DNA from: DATGZX01 sp035296965
GTDB taxonomy: Bacteria; Planctomycetota; Planctomycetia; Gemmatales; Gemmataceae
Direction: 5' to 3'
NCBI GenBank assembly: GCA_035296965.1
Contig: DATGZX010000046.1
Coordinates: 1-7,460 of the forward strand
DNA: 7,460 bases
Part shown: in pieces, positions 4,809 through 7,460 of the stretch
Layout: every line of letters begins with the position of its first letter
Position numbering within the stretch: the first letter of the stretch is position 1
Program-made: the position numbers and the translations under genes
The notes under the pieces: generated by a model
What the model was told of the DNA's origin: nothing
Databases searched by the model: none
Seen by the model: only the letters and a program-made list of their open reading frames with translations

Positions 4809-5195
4809 AATATCGCAACGGTGAGTAGCCTTTCGACCCCCCGTGTAGAGGTAGCCCTTCAGCACTCAATCATGTGCGCTCGTGTCGCCGAGGACAACAA
4901 GGCTCGCGACGTAGTTGTCCTGGACATGCGAGGCATCACTCCTCTCTACGACTTCTTTGTGCTTATGACCGGTTCCAGCCGCAGGCAGATGCACACGCTG
5001 GCTGAAGAGATCGACGCGAGCATGGCAGCCGAGGGAGAAACCCGCCTTGGCATTGAGGGGTACGAAGCTGCCAAGTGGATTGTCCAGGATTACGGCGACA
5101 TCGTCGTGCATGTGTTCGACGGGGAAACCCGCTCTTACTACGGGCTGGACGATCTCTGGGCAGACGCCAAGCGGATCGAGTGGGAGCGCGAGTAA
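4806..5195 (+). CDS. rsfS: Ribosomal silencing factor RsfS
   Basis: RsfS (formerly RsfA/YbeB, Iojap family) binds ribosomal protein uL14 on the 50S subunit and blocks joining with 30S, lowering translation in starvation. With the TTG start the protein has 129 residues, within the family's usual 105-140. The family core begins at about residue 30, KARDVVVLDMRGITPLYDFF, and continues VLMTGSSRRQMHTLAEEI. The second conserved half is EGYEAAKWIVQDYGDIVVHV followed by FDGETRSYYGLDDLWADA, with the W-x-V-x-D-x-GD-x-VVH-x-F signature. In many bacteria rsfS follows nadD; here there is no nadD and argS follows 209 bases downstream. The first 28 residues before the core have no family counterpart that I recognise, so a start at ATG 4872 (residue 23) is an alternative. 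Confidence 0.92.
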   Translation: MNIATVSSLSTPRVEVALQHSIMCARVAEDNKARDVVVLDMRGITPLYDFFVLMTGSSRRQMHTLAEEIDASMAAEGETRLGIEGYEAAKWIVQDYGDIVVHVFDGETRSYYGLDDLWADAKRIEWERE

Positions 5196-5404
5196 GTAGT
5201 TTGGCCGAGCGTAACATAGCCCTGCACTCGTCTTGGCTTCGGCCAGAGGGCTGCGCAGCCAACGTCAGGTTGCGCGAACAGGGCGTTGCTGTAGGCCCCT
5301 GCCGCCACGCTTCCATATCTTAGGCGTGGATGGGCGCGACGCTGTTGCAGCCGAGTCTCTTTCGGCTTTTCCTTCTCCTTTTTCGAGCGGCCGGTCCCGA
5401 GACT
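5196..5404. other. rsfS-argS spacer with several inverted repeats
   Basis: TGGCCGA (5202-5208) pairs with TCGGCCA (5239-5245), AGCCCT (5218-5223) with AGGGCT (5247-5252), and GGCTGCGCAGCC (5249-5260) is a perfect palindrome. CCACGC (5305-5310) pairs with GCGTGG (5324-5329). The terminator-like hairpin is listed separately. No T-box signature (the conserved GGUGGNACC core) was seen, so tRNA-sensing control of argS is not supported. Confidence 0.4.
5349..5383 (+). terminator. Terminator-like hairpin between rsfS and argS
   Basis: AGCCGA (5349-5354) pairs with TCGGCT (5362-5367) around a seven-base loop. It is followed at once by TTT, then a pyrimidine tract ending in TTTTT at about 5379-5383. 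The six-pair stem with a broken T-tract suggests a weak intrinsic terminator at the end of rsfS. Because argS starts at 5405, only 22 bases further on, it could also act as an attenuator of read-through into argS. Confidence 0.4.
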
Positions 5405-7180
5405 ATGAACCTCCTTCACCAGGTCCAGCGGAAGTTTCACGATGCTCTCGCGCAGCTTGTCGCCGATCCGGGGCAATATGTCGCCTTGATCAAGCCGGCC
5501 CAGGATTCACGGTTTGGCGATTACCAGGCCAACTGTGCCATGCCTCTGGCCAAGGTGCTCAACCGCAAGCCCCGGGAAATCGCCCAGGAAATCGTCGATC
5601 GTCTTGACCGCGGCGACATGCTGGAGCGTGTGGAGATTGCCGGTCCTGGGTTTATCAACCTCGCGCTGCGGAGCGATTGGCTGGCGAGACAGGTACAAAT
5701 TGCGGCGCGCGACCAACGTCTCGGCGTGAGCGACGTGGGGGCCGTCCGCACCGTTGTTCTCGATTTCAGCTCGCCCAACGTGGCCAAGCCAATGCACGTT
5801 GGCCATTTGCGAAGCACGATCATCGGTGATTCCCTTGCCCGACTGTTTCGTTTCCTGGGAAACAAGGTTATCACAGACAACCACCTGGGAGACTGGGGCA
5901 CGCAGATTGGGATTCTGCTTTACGGCTACAAACATTTCCGCGACGAGGCGGCGCTGCGAGCAGACCCGGTCCGGGAAATGGCCAGGCTCTACATTCTCAT
6001 GCGCAGCCGGATGAAGACGGATGAGGACGAGACGGGAGAAGGACAAGCGGACCCGATAACGCTCGCGGCACGCGAGGAAACCGCGAAGCTGCATGCCGGC
6101 GATCCCGAAAATGTTCGGCTCTGGCAAATGTTCATGCCCTGGTGCCGGGCGGAGATTGACGGCATTTATGAGCGCCTGGGCGTGCACTTCGACCACACGC
6201 TCGGTGAAAGTTTTTATCATCCCATGCTGGCGGATGTTGTCCGGAGTCTGGAGGAGAAAGGGATTGCCCAGCGCAGCAAAGGTGCCCTGGTTATTCCGTT
6301 CGGTCCTGACGAACCGCCCGCGCTGGTCCAGAAGACAGACGGTGCCTACACCTACACCACAACGGACCTGGCAACTATTCGTTATCGCATGGAGCAGTGG
6401 CAGCCAGACGTAATGCTTTACGTGGTGGATGCGCGGCAGGCCCTTCATTTCCAGCACCTGTTCGAGGCGGCACGGCGGTGGGGCTATACGCAAGTCGAGT
6501 TAGCACACCTCTCATTCGGTTCCGTGCTGGATGCGAATCGGAAGCCCATCAAGACGCGCGAAGGCGGCGCTGTCGAACTCGAGCAGTTGCTCGACGAGGC
6601 GGTGAAGCGAGCCAACGATGTTTATGAGCGATCGCGCAAAGAGGGGCAGGAACGGGGGGAAGAGTTCCCGGAGTTGGAAGCCGCCGAGCGCCGACAGCTT
6701 GCGGAGATCGTGGGACTGGGTGCGGTGAAGTACGCAGATCTCTCGCAGAATCGCACGACGGACTACGTCTTCAATTGGGAGAAAATGCTCGCCATGGACG
6801 GCAATACTGCCACGTACATGCAATACGCGTACGCCAGGATTCGGAACATCTTTCGCAAAGGGGACGATGACCCTGCCTTGTTCCAGCGCGATCCTCCCCT
6901 GCCCTTGCTCGATGGCGCTCAGGAACGCACCCTTGCCCTGCAACTGTTGCGCTTCGAGGAAGCCTTGCTGTCCGCGGCCACTGAGTACAAGCCGAACACT
7001 ATCACCGCCTACCTTTGGGACCTGGCCAAGTGCTACAGCGGTTTTTATCAGAACTGCCCTGTATTGCGCGCCGAGACTCCAGCGCTTCGCCAGAGTCGCT
7101 TGCTTCTCTGCGACTTGACGGCGCGGACGATCCGCCAAGGTCTCGATCTGCTGGGGATACAGACGGTTGAACGAATGTAG
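5405..7180 (+). CDS. argS: Arginyl-tRNA synthetase
   Basis: ArgRS, a class I synthetase, charges tRNA-Arg with arginine using ATP in the cytoplasm. The product has 591 residues, normal for the family (about 550-600). The N-terminal tRNA D-loop-contacting domain spans about 5-90, with FGDYQANCAMPLAK (37-50). The nucleotide-binding HIGH motif appears as HVGH (131-134) in FSSPNVAKPMHVGHLRST. DNHLGDWGTQIG (158-169) is the next core motif. The KMSKS position carries KTREGG (383-388), typical for ArgRS, which often lacks a canonical KMSKS. The C-terminal DALR anticodon-binding helical domain spans about 470-591 and ends LLGIQTVERM, a standard ArgRS terminus. ATG 5405 (MNLLHQVQRKFHDAL) is the family-typical start. 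An opening at 5330 would add 25 residues translated from the terminator-like hairpin and is rejected. No strong Shine-Dalgarno precedes 5405. The gene appears intact. Confidence 0.97.
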   Translation: MNLLHQVQRKFHDALAQLVADPGQYVALIKPAQDSRFGDYQANCAMPLAKVLNRKPREIAQEIVDRLDRGDMLERVEIAGPGFINLALRSDWLARQVQIAARDQRLGVSDVGAVRTVVLDFSSPNVAKPMHVGHLRSTIIGDSLARLFRFLGNKVITDNHLGDWGTQIGILLYGYKHFRDEAALRADPVREMARLYILMRSRMKTDEDETGEGQADPITLAAREETAKLHAGDPENVRLWQMFMPWCRAEIDGIYERLGVHFDHTLGESFYHPMLADVVRSLEEKGIAQRSKGALVIPFGPDEPPALVQKTDGAYTYTTTDLATIRYRMEQWQPDVMLYVVDARQALHFQHLFEAARRWGYTQVELAHLSFGSVLDANRKPIKTREGGAVELEQLLDEAVKRANDVYERSRKEGQERGEEFPELEAAERRQLAEIVGLGAVKYADLSQNRTTDYVFNWEKMLAMDGNTATYMQYAYARIRNIFRKGDDDPALFQRDPPLPLLDGAQERTLALQLLRFEEALLSAATEYKPNTITAYLWDLAKCYSGFYQNCPVLRAETPALRQSRLLLCDLTARTIRQGLDLLGIQTVERM

Positions 7181-7214
7181 TCATCTAAATGTCCATGCGG
7201 GAAGAGGCTGATAG

Positions 7215-7324
7215 TAGCCCGAAGCGTCAGCGAGGTCCTCGCTGACGCTTCGGGCTAGTAAGCCGAGGTCCTCGCTGACGCTTCGGGCTAGTAAGCCGAG
7301 GTCCTCGCTAACGCTTCGGGCTAG
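7215..7324. repeat. Long palindrome followed by tandem 33-bp repeats
   Basis: Bases 7215-7235 and 7237-7257 are perfect inverted copies (21-base arms, one central base), starting TAGCCCGAAGCGTCAGCG. The right half is then repeated in tandem with a 33-base period: 7231-7263, 7264-7296 and a last, shorter copy 7297-7324. The last copy differs by G to A at 7310 (GCTGACG becomes GCTAACG). TAGCCCGAAGCGTCAGCG is a palindromic repeat I associate with Pirellulales genomes (recollection). It lies 34 bases after the argS stop and would form a very stable hairpin that could protect the argS mRNA 3' end. There is no T-run. It is not a CRISPR array: the units are contiguous, with no variable spacers. Confidence 0.9.
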
Positions 7325-7387
7325 CCTATGTTTAACACCAGTCGCCGTAAGTCCTTATTGTGCAAGGGTTGAATTTCGTGTTAGTCA

Positions 7388-7460
7388 TCAGGTCACGGTT
7401 TCTTCTCCTGCAGGTGGGGTTGGTGGGCGGACGTCGGTGATCTTCAAGGCCTTCAGAACT
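7388..7460 (-). CDS. Possible C-terminal end of a minus-strand gene, cut by the window edge
   Basis: From 7459 the minus strand is open for 23 codons to TGA at 7390-7388 and reads VLKALKITDVRPPTPPAGEE followed by TVT. The Pro- and Glu-rich tail looks like a plausible protein terminus, and it would converge on argS with the repeat cluster between them. With so little sequence, and the plus strand also open here, the call is weak; no family is recognised. Confidence 0.3.
   Translation of the reverse strand, partial: VLKALKITDVRPPTPPAGEETVT

Noticed and set aside
5330..5404. An upstream argS start adding 25 residues
   Set aside because: The extension would be translated from the terminator-like hairpin, and ArgRS proteins normally begin near MNLLHQ at 5405.
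5196..5404. T-box riboswitch for argS
   Set aside because: No conserved T-box core (GGUGGNACC) or stem I motifs could be found.
5507..6493. A 328-codon open frame on the minus strand opposite argS
   Set aside because: Antisense shadow of argS. The argS frame has all ArgRS motifs and family length; the opposite frame has none.
7231..7324. CRISPR-like periodic repeat after argS
   Set aside because: Units are contiguous with no variable spacers, each is half of a long palindrome, and no cas gene is near.

Overview
The window looks like a chromosomal segment of a planctomycete, probably of the Pirellulales type. This is inferred from three things: a prolipoprotein diacylglyceryl transferase with an inserted PDZ domain, a family-less membrane-anchored acidic protein ending in an LDTMEFRPSD-like tail, and several kinds of GC-rich palindromic repeat in the gaps of the type I associate with planctomycete genomes. 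No phylogenetic search was run, so the assignment rests on recognition only.

Layout. Positions 1-539 (minus strand) hold a small HEPN-like gene whose stop overlaps (ATGA) the start of a second gene. That second gene runs off the left edge and begins like an IS66-type transposase. Positions 540-903 are a non-coding gap with two palindromic structures. Positions 904-1714 (plus) hold an overlapping pair: an antibiotic-biosynthesis-monooxygenase-fold protein and a DinB-family protein. Positions 1715-1922 separate this pair from the convergent lgt gene and carry a G-quadruplex motif and a 37-bp-period direct repeat. Positions 1923-3912 (minus) hold a membrane-anchored protein of unknown function followed by lgt. 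Positions 3913-4805 are a long, mostly non-coding stretch with one doubtful small reading frame, two palindromic repeat clusters and a strongly structured leader that can be drawn as a pseudoknot. Positions 4806-7180 (plus) hold rsfS (ribosomal silencing factor, TTG start with a strong Shine-Dalgarno) and argS (arginyl-tRNA synthetase), separated by a terminator-like hairpin. Positions 7181-7460 hold a tandem 33-bp palindromic repeat and perhaps the last codons of a minus-strand gene.

How the parts fit. rsfS and argS are both translation genes and may share a transcript, with the hairpin at 5349-5370 as a possible attenuator. lgt modifies lipoproteins in the inner membrane; its upstream neighbour is also predicted to be membrane-anchored, but no functional link is visible. 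The ABM/DinB pair is probably translationally coupled. The HEPN-like/transposase pair looks like the edge of a mobile or recently acquired segment. The least ordinary signals are the PDZ-containing Lgt with substituted catalytic-site positions, the pseudoknot-capable leader before rsfS, and the HEPN-like gene coupled to a transposase-like gene.
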